DNA from: Phoronis australis
Taxonomy: Eukaryota; Phoronida; Phoronidae
Direction: 5' to 3'
Assembly: GCA_002633005.1 (NCBI GenBank)
Contig: NMRA01000613.1
Location: forward strand, 200,861-247,854
DNA: 46,994 bases
In this document: positions 1-8,929 of the stretch, piece by piece
Numbering within the stretch: position 1 is the first letter of the stretch
Layout of the letters: each line of letters starts with the position of its first letter
The notes under the pieces: model-generated
Databases searched by the model: none
What the model was told of the DNA's origin: nothing
The model's input: only the letters and a program-made list of their open reading frames with translations
Program-made: the position numbers and the translations under genes

Positions 1-62
1 GGCAAACTGTTATACTCTGACTCTCACGCACACAAAGTTAAAAATGCTGCATTAAAGCAGAG
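1..62 (+). CDS. Exon of a partial, unrecognised gene entering from the left edge
   Basis: The first 62 bases are open in frame 1 and end in a usable splice donor (AG|GTGCGT). The 2-nt phase is completed by the first base of the exon at 142, after a 79-bp intron ending in TTTATTTGCAG. The peptide includes the string SDSHAHKVKNAALKQ, which is hydrophilic and looks like ordinary protein. I do not recognise the family. The 5' part of the gene lies outside the window. The phase match across a short GT-AG intron is the main support. Inference: C-terminal part of a cytosolic or nuclear protein. Confidence 0.55.
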
Positions 63-141
63 GTGCGTGGATTTTTTTTGAACTCGTTTACATTCAATTC
101 AACAATGATTTGCTGGACACTAGGCCTGTGTTTATTTGCAG

Positions 142-232
142 CTCATGCATTCAGTTTTGTACAAAACTCACACAGCTGCAGAAATCAGCAAGAATTGATG
201 TCAGCATTCTCATTGCTCAGTCTGAAGATTGA
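142..232 (+). CDS. Terminal exon of the left-edge gene, ending at TGA 230-232
   Basis: This exon follows a polypyrimidine acceptor (acceptor AG at 140-141) and continues the frame of exon 1-62. It encodes a helical-looking segment containing FCTKLTQLQKSARIDVSIL and reaches a TGA at 230-232. The same frame then stays open for 94 further codons, to a TGA at 515-517. The extension has protein-like composition (it includes NFESLLVDHGYSVSEDYQ), so the first TGA could be the true stop, a polymorphic or erroneous stop, or a readthrough site. The very end of the extension runs into a hairpin at 496-534, which suggests a small insertion there. Function unknown. Confidence 0.45.
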
Positions 233-495
233 CAGAAACATGTACTAATTGATTCGCCATCTATTTCTAAGAAGCCAACAGGAGCAAAGAGATTGTTAAA
301 TTTTGAGTCCTTGTTAGTTGACCATGGGTATTCAGTGTCTGAAGATTATCAAATATCCAACCCTGTCCTGTCAAACGTGTCTAAAGACTCAACTGAGCAA
401 CTTGATCGGAAACTGTTGTTTAAAATCAGTACATCTTTGGATGATCTTTGCAAGACTTTAGTAAAAAGTGCGCTCAGACTTCCCATTCGTCGCGA

Positions 496-534
496 TTCTA
501 CTCGGGGATTCCATTGACAGGGAATTCCCCGAGT
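496..534. repeat. Short hairpin, about 12-bp arms
   Basis: The arms read tactcggggattcc and ggaattccccgagta around a short loop with one unpaired base. It sits at the 3' end of the open frame described above. It could be a MITE relic or a structured 3' UTR element. Confidence 0.5.
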
Positions 535-679
535 ATGCATGACAAGTTAGATAAGTCTTTATTTTGATACATAAACGAGTCGACAAATACGGATTTTCTC
601 ATCTACAAGGATTATAATTACCATTTTAAAAAACTTAGTCCTAACTGCTACAAAACTCATTCAAATTACAACAATGGCG

Positions 680-765
680 AAACGTTTTTCTGCGGTTTAG
701 TTGGCGCGGATACGAACCGATATGATCTCTAAAGATCGAGCCTCATCACCCGTTTTTCGCGGTAT
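680..765 (-). repeat. Possible tRNA-derived SINE fragment
   Basis: On the minus strand the motif GGTTCGTATCC resembles a pol III B box (GGTTCGANTCC), and a T-arm-like CGG/CCG stem encloses it. The anticodon-arm equivalent has only a 4-nt loop, so this is not a functional tRNA. An A box is not clear. Confidence 0.3.
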
Positions 766-811
766 TTTGTAAATGTGATGTGCCATATGTGAAAGACTAG
801 TCGCCAACCGA

Positions 812-1420
812 CTAGAGCGACGTCTTTCGTGAAAATGCATCCTGGTGGGACGAGTTATTCAGGAATTGGGTTTCCGGACTTGTAGGAATAAGCGTTAAGG
901 CAACGTTTTTGCTTGTGCCCCGGTGTCTACGTACCTTCAGGTTGAAGTTGTGAGTTCGTGGATGGTCACTCAGCGTGATGTGTAGATCAACAAATGCTTC
1001 GTCTCGGGGATTCTTCACACCAGCTTGATCTCTGTTGGAAATGTGGACAGTACTGAAAGTGAGGCCTCATGTTGTTCATGGCGTGGTCGTCGTGTTTATT
1101 GAGACCGTCGACTTTCTGTCCGGAACCAGCTTGTCTGTGCCGCGACTGGCTGCGACCCTTGAAGTGTGATATCTCTTGTCGTTTGTTAGTCTTGGGTTTC
1201 GCTGAGAAGCAGACGGTGGCCCAGTGGCCTACTTTGCCACACACACTGCAAGTGTCATTCTTCGCGGGTCGGAAGTCTCTGCAGAGGGTGTGGTCATAAC
1301 TGCAGATTCGACACAGATTTTGTCTGTTCCTGTCACGCCCTCTATGTTGGTAACTGTTCCTGTTTACGGTAGCGACTTTTGGCTGGGGGCTCTGAATTAA
1401 GGGTGTGTNACGAAGTTAAC
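812..1420 (-). mobile_element. Decayed LTR-retroelement gag-pol remnant (zinc knuckle, protease)
   Basis: Read on the minus strand, a frame from about 1398 down to 987 contains a CX2CX4HX4C zinc knuckle (CSVCGKVGHWATVC), preceded by a second Cys/His cluster (CRICSYDHTLC). This is typical of a retroelement nucleocapsid. After a frameshift the next frame carries a segment of the kind that precedes the aspartic protease. The active-site DTGA motif is found at 912-926, but in yet another frame with an early stop. The element is therefore non-coding debris. The spacing of zinc knuckle then protease fits Ty3/gypsy-like elements better than BEL, but this is inference. A single N lies at 1409. No LTRs were identified. 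Confidence 0.7.
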
Positions 1421-1652
1421 CTGGTCAGTACAGAATTATTGCAGTTATGTAATCATTACGGCACGTCTTTGGGAATTTAAATGTAGACGAACATCCGGTG
1501 ACCAACAGCAGTAAGAATGCACCCAATATTAATCCCCTGAGACACTGACCTGGTCTGTACAATGTAATCTATGGAACTCATGCAATTGTTAAAAAACGTA
1601 GTTATTGTGCAAGTTTCCTTTGTGTTGAGTTGTATTCGTAAGGCAGTTTCCA

Positions 1653-1660
1653 CCGGAAGT
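1653..1660 (+). promoter_or_regulatory. ETS/GABP-type site upstream of the mitochondrial-type gene
   Basis: The octamer ccggaagt lies 70 bp before the ATG at 1730. ETS/GABP (NRF-2) sites of this form are common in proximal promoters of nuclear genes for mitochondrial proteins in animals. No TATA box is evident nearby. The functional role is inferred from position only. Confidence 0.4.
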
Positions 1661-1729
1661 CAACAGTTCGAATTTTATAACCGACAGTCATCTTCGAAGA
1701 AAAAGTCCTTTGTTGGCTAGCCCGCAACA

Positions 1730-4491
1730 ATGAAGTTTATATTACTACGAGCAGAGCCAGCAAGAAGACATTTCAGAAGTTTTGGAAGTCAGGTTAGTGC
1801 CAGAGAGCGTTCTAAAATTGATTGGCCACAATCGGTGCTGTGATTTCCAACGAACGACGTGTTAAGTTCAGTTGTTATTGTCAGCCACTCGCGAGTCACA
1901 TTGTCACATACCGACATGAACTCATTCTGTATGTGAATTATCGAAACTTCTAACGCGTAATATACTTCTGGAGGTCCATTAGAGGAAGCCATAACATTCA
2001 CATAAGGCTATTACTCTATTATATTTCTGTCTTCTGAGGTTGTGTCAGTGTGATCAATGCAAGGGGGGGGAACTACCAAGGCAAAGTGTAATCATTTCCC
2101 AAGTTGGGTATATTGGCATTAGTTGTGTGTGCTTATGTCTATGTTCGTAGTAATTCTTGGAAGCTCCTGATTTTGAAATCTCATATCACTACAGGTCAAT
2201 AATTTGCAAGGTTCACTTGCCTCATCCACGCACTAATCCTAAAACATGGGGGGTGCTCAAATTTTTTAGCATGTTGACCTTTTACTAAAAAACGTGGTAT
2301 GTTCAGAGCTGTGCACAGTGCATTCCTGAATTACAGCTTCATAGTGGACTCGTGTCTCGTTTTCACAATTTTTTTGTTTCTATGAGGCTGACCTTTTCAT
2401 GCCCACTTCGGCAAGTGGGGGGGTGCTCGTTCGAGCCTCCCCTGGGTGTGTGCATGTGCCTGGTTCTCAAAATTAAGAATAACCAATGTAACTATTGTAT
2501 TGCCTATTTTGTCTGATTTGCTCAGGTTTGTCGGGAGGATCTAGGTTATTGAATGCGAAAGGACATCCAGATCCCACTAGTAGTACCCTATCTGGAATAC
2601 CCCCCGGCATAGAATGTACCCAAGTAAACTCTCACCAGTCAACATGTTAACTATTGTGACGCACTGTGAAACTTGCATAATTCCTGTCTATTTGCACCAA
2701 ATAATTCAATGCAAATAAGGAAAATCTGTGTGATTTGACTTTGGGATTGAGTATGTGCTTTCGAATTTTACCGGGTTGTGGAATACTAGAATGTTGCAAA
2801 AGTTTGCATATTCAGACTTAAAATTTTCACATTCAGTGCGAGTTCGACTGGTTTTATTGAAATCAAATATTTCAGTGTCATGGTGAAAGTGATAGTTAAT
2901 CTGGGTACAACTTTACCTATTAGTTGAGTTGAGTTGAGTATGGACTGACTAGAATGATCTCCTCATGTCTGTAGGGGCATATTCTTTTCCCTCTAGAAAT
3001 TTGCTTGGAACCTCAGTTTAATATCTTTGCAAATGTCAGCCAGTAAAGTGATTGGTAGGAGTACAGGATATACCGGTAGTATTTTTATGTTTAAATACTG
3101 TAGTACAAGAGATAATTTTATTTTTACTGTAAACTATTATGGTTACGTTAGACTTCTTGTGAAGACCATGCCAGTATCTTCAATGGTGGATTCAGAGGAC
3201 AGCTAAGGGGCCATGGCCCCGTCCCCCTAAAACGCTACAAGATCAGTTGGCAGTTGGAGGGGTAGGGGGTGAATGTCTGATGGGCAACACCCTACTCTGC
3301 CCTAACCCCCCAACTCAAAATCCTGGACCCCCCACCACCGCCCCTGATCTTTACATGGATAACATTCCCTGTAAATGGGTTATGTCTGGATTCTTAAGAA
3401 GCTATCTCATACTGTTATGTTTGCTAATATCTCATTGTTTTCAGGTCCCTATTAACTTGGCTGAGTACTTGGAAGAACTAGACATCCAAACATTTGCATC
3501 GAAACAATCCCCCAGGGGTGGTATTGGGCTGTTTAAATCGACATGGCAGGTAAAGCTTCATATGTTTCATTGTTGAGTTAAAAATAGTGCTGCTATCAGG
3601 GTTTGAATTTGAAACAATATGAAATGTGTCCTTGGTTTAGCCAATGGGCTTATAATCTTTAACAAGCTCACTGATTCTTGTAGTCATTTGGTCAAGTCAA
3701 TGTAAAGCTTCTTGGTTTTGCTATAAGTTTCAAAAAGTACACGCGGAAGTATACAGGTGAGATTAAACTTTCAGTTCTAACCCTGATTGTGCCGGCTAAA
3801 TGTCCATGAAGCATTAGTAAGAAGTTCTATGCTGGCTGGAGAGAGCTAGTTAGAATACAACTAGCTCTGCTCATTATGTAGAGTTGTGCCTTTTCTTATC
3901 AGATTAACGAATTAAACAATGAAAAGTTCATAAAAATAATGGGTAGTTTATTGCAGTTGCCAACAGTTTCATCATTTGATAAAAATATTAATTAATTTGT
4001 CATAGAACTTGAACTAAAAAGTTACAGAATACGATACCTGGTTAGCCTGAAGGCCAGCTTTTATCAACACATTAAGTTTTGTCATATGCACGATTTGTTC
4101 TAGATTGTGATAGCATGATAGGTGACCATGTGCATGTTTTGTATTCAAGTTGTATAGAATAAAATTGTTTTGAATGTCGCGAATCCAGGATTAAAACTTC
4201 ATTCATTTCAAAACAGTATGTGGAAAACTGACCCACTGCAGTGCATGCTTGAAGTAAACTTGCAGACTAGTCTTGCACTTGAATCCTGGAGAGTGATTGG
4301 TTAAATTTTGAGTTTGAAGACTATTTTCTAGGCTCTGTATGTAAGTCAGGAAGTTTTACAAATCAGTGTTGTATAAACAGCACGATAAGTATCCAGCAAG
4401 TTAAGTTGTCTTATACTGATAGCTTTTACCCGTCTGTTATTAAATTTTTTTGTTTTTATTGCAGAGTGTGCCTTTAACAATCGTTGGATAA
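1730..4491 (+). CDS. Small mitochondrial-type protein, 64 aa, three exons (1730-1792, 3445-3549, 4465-4491)
   Basis: Exon 1 starts at an ATG with A at -3 and ends CAG|GTTAGT. Exon 2 has a TTTTCAG acceptor and a CAG|GTAAAG donor. Exon 3 has a T-rich TTGCAG acceptor and reaches TAA after eight codons. All introns are phase 0, and the exons total 21+35+8 codons. The N terminus (MKFILLRAEPARRHFRSFG) is rich in Arg, lacks acidic residues except one Glu, and looks like an amphipathic mitochondrial presequence with an RRHF-type processing region. The rest is a short acidic-then-glycine-rich segment (VPINLAEYLEELDIQTF, PRGGIGLF) ending PLTIVG. No transmembrane segment is obvious. I do not recognise the family. 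It could be a respiratory-chain or mitoribosome accessory microprotein, but that is inference. Intron 1 (1793-3444) and intron 2 (3550-4464) carry repeat fragments. Confidence 0.7.
2240..2465 (+). mobile_element. Fragment of a G-rich non-autonomous transposon (family A), in intron 1
   Basis: This stretch aligns by eye with 20566-20830: a G run then gctcaa/gctcgaa, then gaccttttac, then gtgcattc, gtctcgtttt, tttttgtttct, a second G run, and ctgggtg near the end. It is diverged and lacks the outer ends seen in the copy at 20490-20925. Confidence 0.55.
3185..3355 (-). mobile_element. Family A terminal fragment in inverted orientation
   Basis: It begins with tggtggattcagaggacagc and ends ctcaaaatcctgga, which are reverse-complement versions of the ends of the element at 30783-30940. 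C-rich and G-rich blocks fill the middle. It lies just upstream of exon 2 of the 64-aa gene. Confidence 0.45.
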
Positions 4492-4667
4492 GGAAGGCTA
4501 CCCAGACAACGCAATGTACGCACTTACGAACTGCAGCTCATGAACCTATGAATTCAGTTATCTGAGCTCAGAAACGCGCGTTTGTAGTCACAAAACATGG
4601 ATTATTTGCCTGTGAAGCTAAGCGAGCAGATCCAGCTAAAGAAGATTAAGTGGCTCGTGGTCTACCA

Positions 4668-5166
4668 TAGGGCCCTTTCACATTAACTTAACTCTTGTCT
4701 GAGCAGAGCATCGGCGTACACTGCGAAGTTAACTGGACCGTTCATTCTGGCTTCGGTAGTTAATGAACTTCGAAGTAAACAGTAGGTGACGCTGTCGTGA
4801 TCGAAGGTATCGCAAGGTAGCACTGCAGGCTAAGATGTGACAACTTGGGAACATTTACATGTGTTAATTGACATAAAACTTATTTGTAAATTGATTGGTT
4901 ATTATTATAGCAAGGTATAAGCAACTATTAGCCATCACACTACTATGCAATTGTTAATAACAGTGGCCCCTGGCAATAACTTTGATAGGACTGAAGTTGA
5001 TCGTTTATACTGCGTGGCAGCGTTGAAGCTAAGCAATTAAATCCACCTGTTTAGTGCGAAGTTAACTGGCGCTGTTAACTTCCTTTCAGGACCAAAGTTT
5101 AAGCGTTCATACTGACATTAACTCCCAAAAACTTCGACGCGTCGATGTTAGTATGAAAGGCTCTAT
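4668..5166. mobile_element. MITE with about 22-bp imperfect terminal inverted repeats
   Basis: The left end reads atagggccctttcacattaa and the right end is its imperfect inverse (gttagtatgaaaggctctat). The interior is repetitive, with the word gcgaagttaactgg occurring twice. No coding capacity is seen. It lies within the likely 3' untranslated region of the 64-aa gene. A target duplication could not be defined with certainty. Confidence 0.55.
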
Positions 5167-6024
5167 ATGTGTATGAAGTTCAGTAGCTTTAAATTAAAGG
5201 AAAAAGAAATTTTTGTGGTCAAAGGTCTAAGTTTTCTAATTTCCATCTCGTATAACCAGGTTGTACTTAGGGTTACTTTTAGTGAAACTTGTTCGCACCA
5301 TGGAGTGTATTGGATTTACTGTTATGATTGTCAGCAAAACAAAACTTTGACTTTTAAATTGACATTTTTAAGGTTGAAAACAATTATAGGTGATTCTAGG
5401 CACTAATTCTAGCATAAGGATTGTACTTTCCAAAATCAGACCTGTGGCCATTGTCGATAAACTTTTAGTTACCTGTTACGTTTTATGTTATGCTTTTGCC
5501 TCAGCGGATATTCTTGGATTTTGCATATTAAGTGATTTGTTATTCTTGGTGTCATTGCTGTAATTTTAGTTGAAAAAGTTTGCTGTTGAAACGTTGACTT
5601 TTGTTGTAGTCCTTCCTGGCTATGTAATCACATTTTCTTTGGTTGTGTTTCATGATTTGGTAGTGATTTCTCTGTTTGTACATTCCATTTTGCTCCCTCA
5701 GTTATCGCATAATTGTCATAGACTGAGAACGATGCAAATAATGAATATATAATTAGCCTCATTTAGTTTTCAGTGCATTGTACGCATGACACTTGATGAA
5801 CTGATTTTTGAAATGTTTCTGGTTTTTAAGATTTTGATATTTCACTTATGTTCACTTATTTTAAGGAACTAGTGTATTTTAGGAAGTGCATTTTATTTTC
5901 TGCAATTAATCACTGTTAATGAAATGTTAATAGAAGTCTAGTTTGTTAAATCTTGATGAGAATCATTAAATTTGTTACTGTACTCCACTCTTGTTTTAGT
6001 GAAAGTCGAAATTTTTGAATGTCA
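5167..6024. other. AT-rich stretch with no supported gene
   Basis: Only short frames without splice or domain support. A possible acceptor (CTTGTTTTAG) at about 5990-6000 leads straight into the N gap, so an exon could be hidden there. Otherwise I see nothing. Confidence 0.4.
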
Positions 6025-6666
6025 NNNNNNNNNNNNNNNNNNNNNNNNNNNNNNNNNNNNNNNNNNNNNNNNNNNNNNNNNNNNNNNNNNNNNNNNNNNN
6101 NNNNNNNNNNNNNNNNNNNNNNNNNNNNNNNNNNNNNNNNNNNNNNNNNNNNNNNNNNNNNNNNNNNNNNNNNNNNNNNNNNNNNNNNNNNNNNNNNNNN
6201 NNNNNNNNNNNNNNNNNNNNNNNNNNNNNNNNNNNNNNNNNNNNNNNNNNNNNNNNNNNNNNNNNNNNNNNNNNNNNNNNNNNNNNNNNNNNNNNNNNNN
6301 NNNNNNNNNNNNNNNNNNNNNNNNNNNNNNNNNNNNNNNNNNNNNNNNNNNNNNNNNNNNNNNNNNNNNNNNNNNNNNNNNNNNNNNNNNNNNNNNNNNN
6401 NNNNNNNNNNNNNNNNNNNNNNNNNNNNNNNNNNNNNNNNNNNNNNNNNNNNNNNNNNNNNNNNNNNNNNNNNNNNNNNNNNNNNNNNNNNNNNNNNNNN
6501 NNNNNNNNNNNNNNNNNNNNNNNNNNNNNNNNNNNNNNNNNNNNNNNNNNNNNNNNNNNNNNNNNNNNNNNNNNNNNNNNNNNNNNNNNNNNNNNNNNNN
6601 NNNNNNNNNNNNNNNNNNNNNNNNNNNNNNNNNNNNNNNNNNNNNNNNNNNNNNNNNNNNNNNNNN
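6025..6666. other. Assembly gap (Ns)
   Basis: 642 consecutive undetermined bases. Any frame crossing them is meaningless. Confidence 0.99.
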
Positions 6667-6704
6667 CGGAGTCATCCATTTACTTAGAGGGAATTTAATT
6701 ATAC

Positions 6705-7390
6705 TTAAACCTTTCTGAGTAGACTGAACCAGGCGTTACTTGGATGTTTGCTTGGCTGACTGAAGACATTGCCTTGTACTTTCATGTACATGGCTTCCTT
6801 GATCTTTCTCTTGGTCCAACCTGTTTCACTGTCTAGTATTCGGATGTTATTCCACTGGACATTGTGTAGATTCGTCCACATGTGCTCTGCTACCCCTGAT
6901 AAAGTATTACCCTCTCTACAACACCTTTTATATTCAGTAATTCTCATCTCCAGTGGTCTTAATATTTCACCGATATATGATTCATCACACTCACATGGGA
7001 TTTCATAGATGACGTTTTCCTTTTTCCCATGCCAGTTCTTGGTTGGATTTTTGTCACTCGCCGACTCAGTATGAATGAGCTGTGGTATACTGTTCTTATT
7101 TTAAATTCTTTACGTATGCGTCCTAGCTTCTCGGTTATTCCGGGTATATACGGTAAACACATAGTCTGCAGTGGGCGTTCTTCTGCCACTTTCTCTTTTC
7201 TCTGCGGTGTTAAAGCCGACTCGATGAAATCCCTTGGGTAGCCATTTCTTTCGAATATCTCCGCCAGGTTGGTCATTTCTGCTTGGAGTGCTGTAGCACT
7301 GCAGATTTCTTTTGATCTTGATGTTATAATATTCCCTACTTTCAATGTGCGGAATTAAAACCCTGTGTGAGGGTTGGTTTACAGACTGAT
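6705..7390 (-). mobile_element. Penelope-like element fragment: end of RT and GIY-YIG nuclease
   Basis: On the minus strand, a frame ending near 6959 holds the post-RT segment seen in Penelope-like elements (LPYIPGITEKLGRIRKEF). A 1-base frameshift near 7000 then leads to a GIY-YIG signature (NVIYEIPC followed by DESYIGE). The frame continues through AEHMW, an HNVQW-type block and KRKIKEAMYMK, the usual C-terminal block of this nuclease family. The order RT tail then GIY-YIG is diagnostic of Penelope-like retroelements. The copy is 5'-truncated, frameshifted and cut by the gap just downstream, so it is inactive. Confidence 0.8.
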
Positions 7391-7399
7391 TCCTATTTG

Positions 7400-8110
7400 T
7401 ATTTTGACGATAGTATTGATACCTCTAGCTGGCTGACTAACATAACGAGTGCAAATTTTAACAACTGTGCTGTGCCAGACTCTAATTTTTAGCGACACCG
7501 CCTCAACATTGTAAGCTCCACAGTTTTAATCAATACAATCTTCGGTGTATTTATGCACCTTTGAAGTTTCGCTGCAAACATTAAAAACTGTCGTCTTACC
7601 TTCGTTATTCACTGTGTGCAAACACCACAACACCGGTCTGTATGGTGCACTTGATAGTAGGTGCATTCTCTTCAAGTGTCTGTTATGATCATTATTAATC
7701 AGTGTGATTATTGTATTTGTATTTAAATGCGTCAGAACGTGCACGTGCGTTGATGGCTGCAACACGTGTTTAATGATTTGAGATATTTTAGGAACTACAT
7801 ACTCGTGCACGATGGAAATTACGAACACTCTAATTGGAAACACGAACCCTAAGTTAGTAAAATAAGCGTAGCAGTTCCACCGATACCAATACTCAGCTCT
7901 TAAAGAGGCGTGAGACGCAAATACAAACTAAATTGTATTATTCAAAGTGGTTCCCTGCTACTAAAACAGAAGCCAAATTGCTCACCAGGTATTTTTTAGG
8001 GATTATTCGTACTGCTTTTGCTTTAGTTTCAAATCTCAAAAAGAGCAATTTTCCTCCACAAGGCGAATCACGTCTCCTTATTTGGCATGACAAGCCATAG
8101 ACGCAATACA
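7400..8110. other. No supported gene
   Basis: Unique-looking AT-rich sequence. One minus-strand frame (7526-7843) is open but has no recognisable domain or splice context. Confidence 0.4.
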
Positions 8111-8113
8111 TAT

Positions 8114-8273
8114 AGATTATTGCATGGCGAAGTCATTATCCCCCGTTATCTAGAGCCCGAGTGGATTTTGGAGAATTATAGCACGTGAGGCGTTAGCCCC
8201 GAGGGTGATAATTCTCCAAAATCCACGAGGGCTCTAGATGAGGGGGATAACGCCGGAGAACATGTAATAATCT
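8114..8273. mobile_element. Foldback MITE, 160 bp
   Basis: It is a long imperfect palindrome. The outer ends are agattatt and aataatct, followed by ttatccccc-type and gggggataa-type blocks. Inner arms match over gagcccgagtggattttgga and its inverse. The centre holds gcacgtgaggcgttagcccc. No coding capacity. It resembles the element at 13156-13364. Confidence 0.75.
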
Positions 8274-8823
8274 ATTTGTACCACATACTGAACGAGAAAC
8301 ATTGCAATGAATCGATCTACCTCTCTCGACTCGCCTCGGCTTTGTAACTACTTTCTATGTCAGAGGCCCGGGGTCTGAGGTCGTGACCTTTTAAGAAAAG
8401 CCGAAATATTTTTGTCAAATAATGCTCCTACTCAAATCCAATTGAAAAATAAAACAAAATAGAAATAAAGTGAATCTATAAATTGAGGTTTAGCAACTGT
8501 TATAGCTTACTACACATTTTATCACGCTAAGCTTCCACCGGGAATATATCGTGTCTGCTAAAGTAGGTTACCACTAGTAACTGACTATAATGCTCAAGTC
8601 AAATGATCCCGACGACACGACACCTGTATTCAAATTGGAGATCGGTGATTTACAAGTGAGAGAACACGAGAGAAAAATTTCACTGAATTAAAATATCGTT
8701 TTTTAGGAAATTATGATTCTTATTTTTCATAGCGTACAAATGTCGGTACAATGCCCTTTGCTGAACATGCGGTTGTTGCACGTGCTCATTTAAGTACTCT
8801 ATTTTCACGTTCGATGACGTCAG

Positions 8824-8896
8824 CCGCTGAGTGGTGAGGTGGTAAAGTCGGCGACTCGCAACTCTTTAGGCCCGGGTTCGAATCCGGCCTCGGTTT
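8824..8896 (+). repeat. tRNA-derived SINE head or tRNA pseudogene
   Basis: The sequence has an A-box-like segment (tggtgaggtggtaaagtcgg) and a perfect B box (GGTTCGAATCC) inside a CCGGG/CCGG T-stem, about the right distance apart. The acceptor stem pairs poorly and the anticodon arm is not clean, so a functional tRNA is unlikely. The usual reading is a SINE head. Confidence 0.55.
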
Positions 8897-8907
8897 CCCA
8901 CCAAAAT

Positions 8908-8929
8908 GTTATCTCACTAGTGAGATAAC
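8908..8929. repeat. Perfect 22-bp palindrome
   Basis: gttatctcac tagtgagataac reads the same on both strands with no mismatch. It lies 12 bp after the SINE-like head. Confidence 0.8.

Noticed and set aside
6025-6666. Long open frames on both strands
   Set aside because: They consist of undetermined bases and carry no information.
8824-8896. Functional tRNA gene
   Set aside because: The acceptor and anticodon stems do not pair properly although the B box is perfect.
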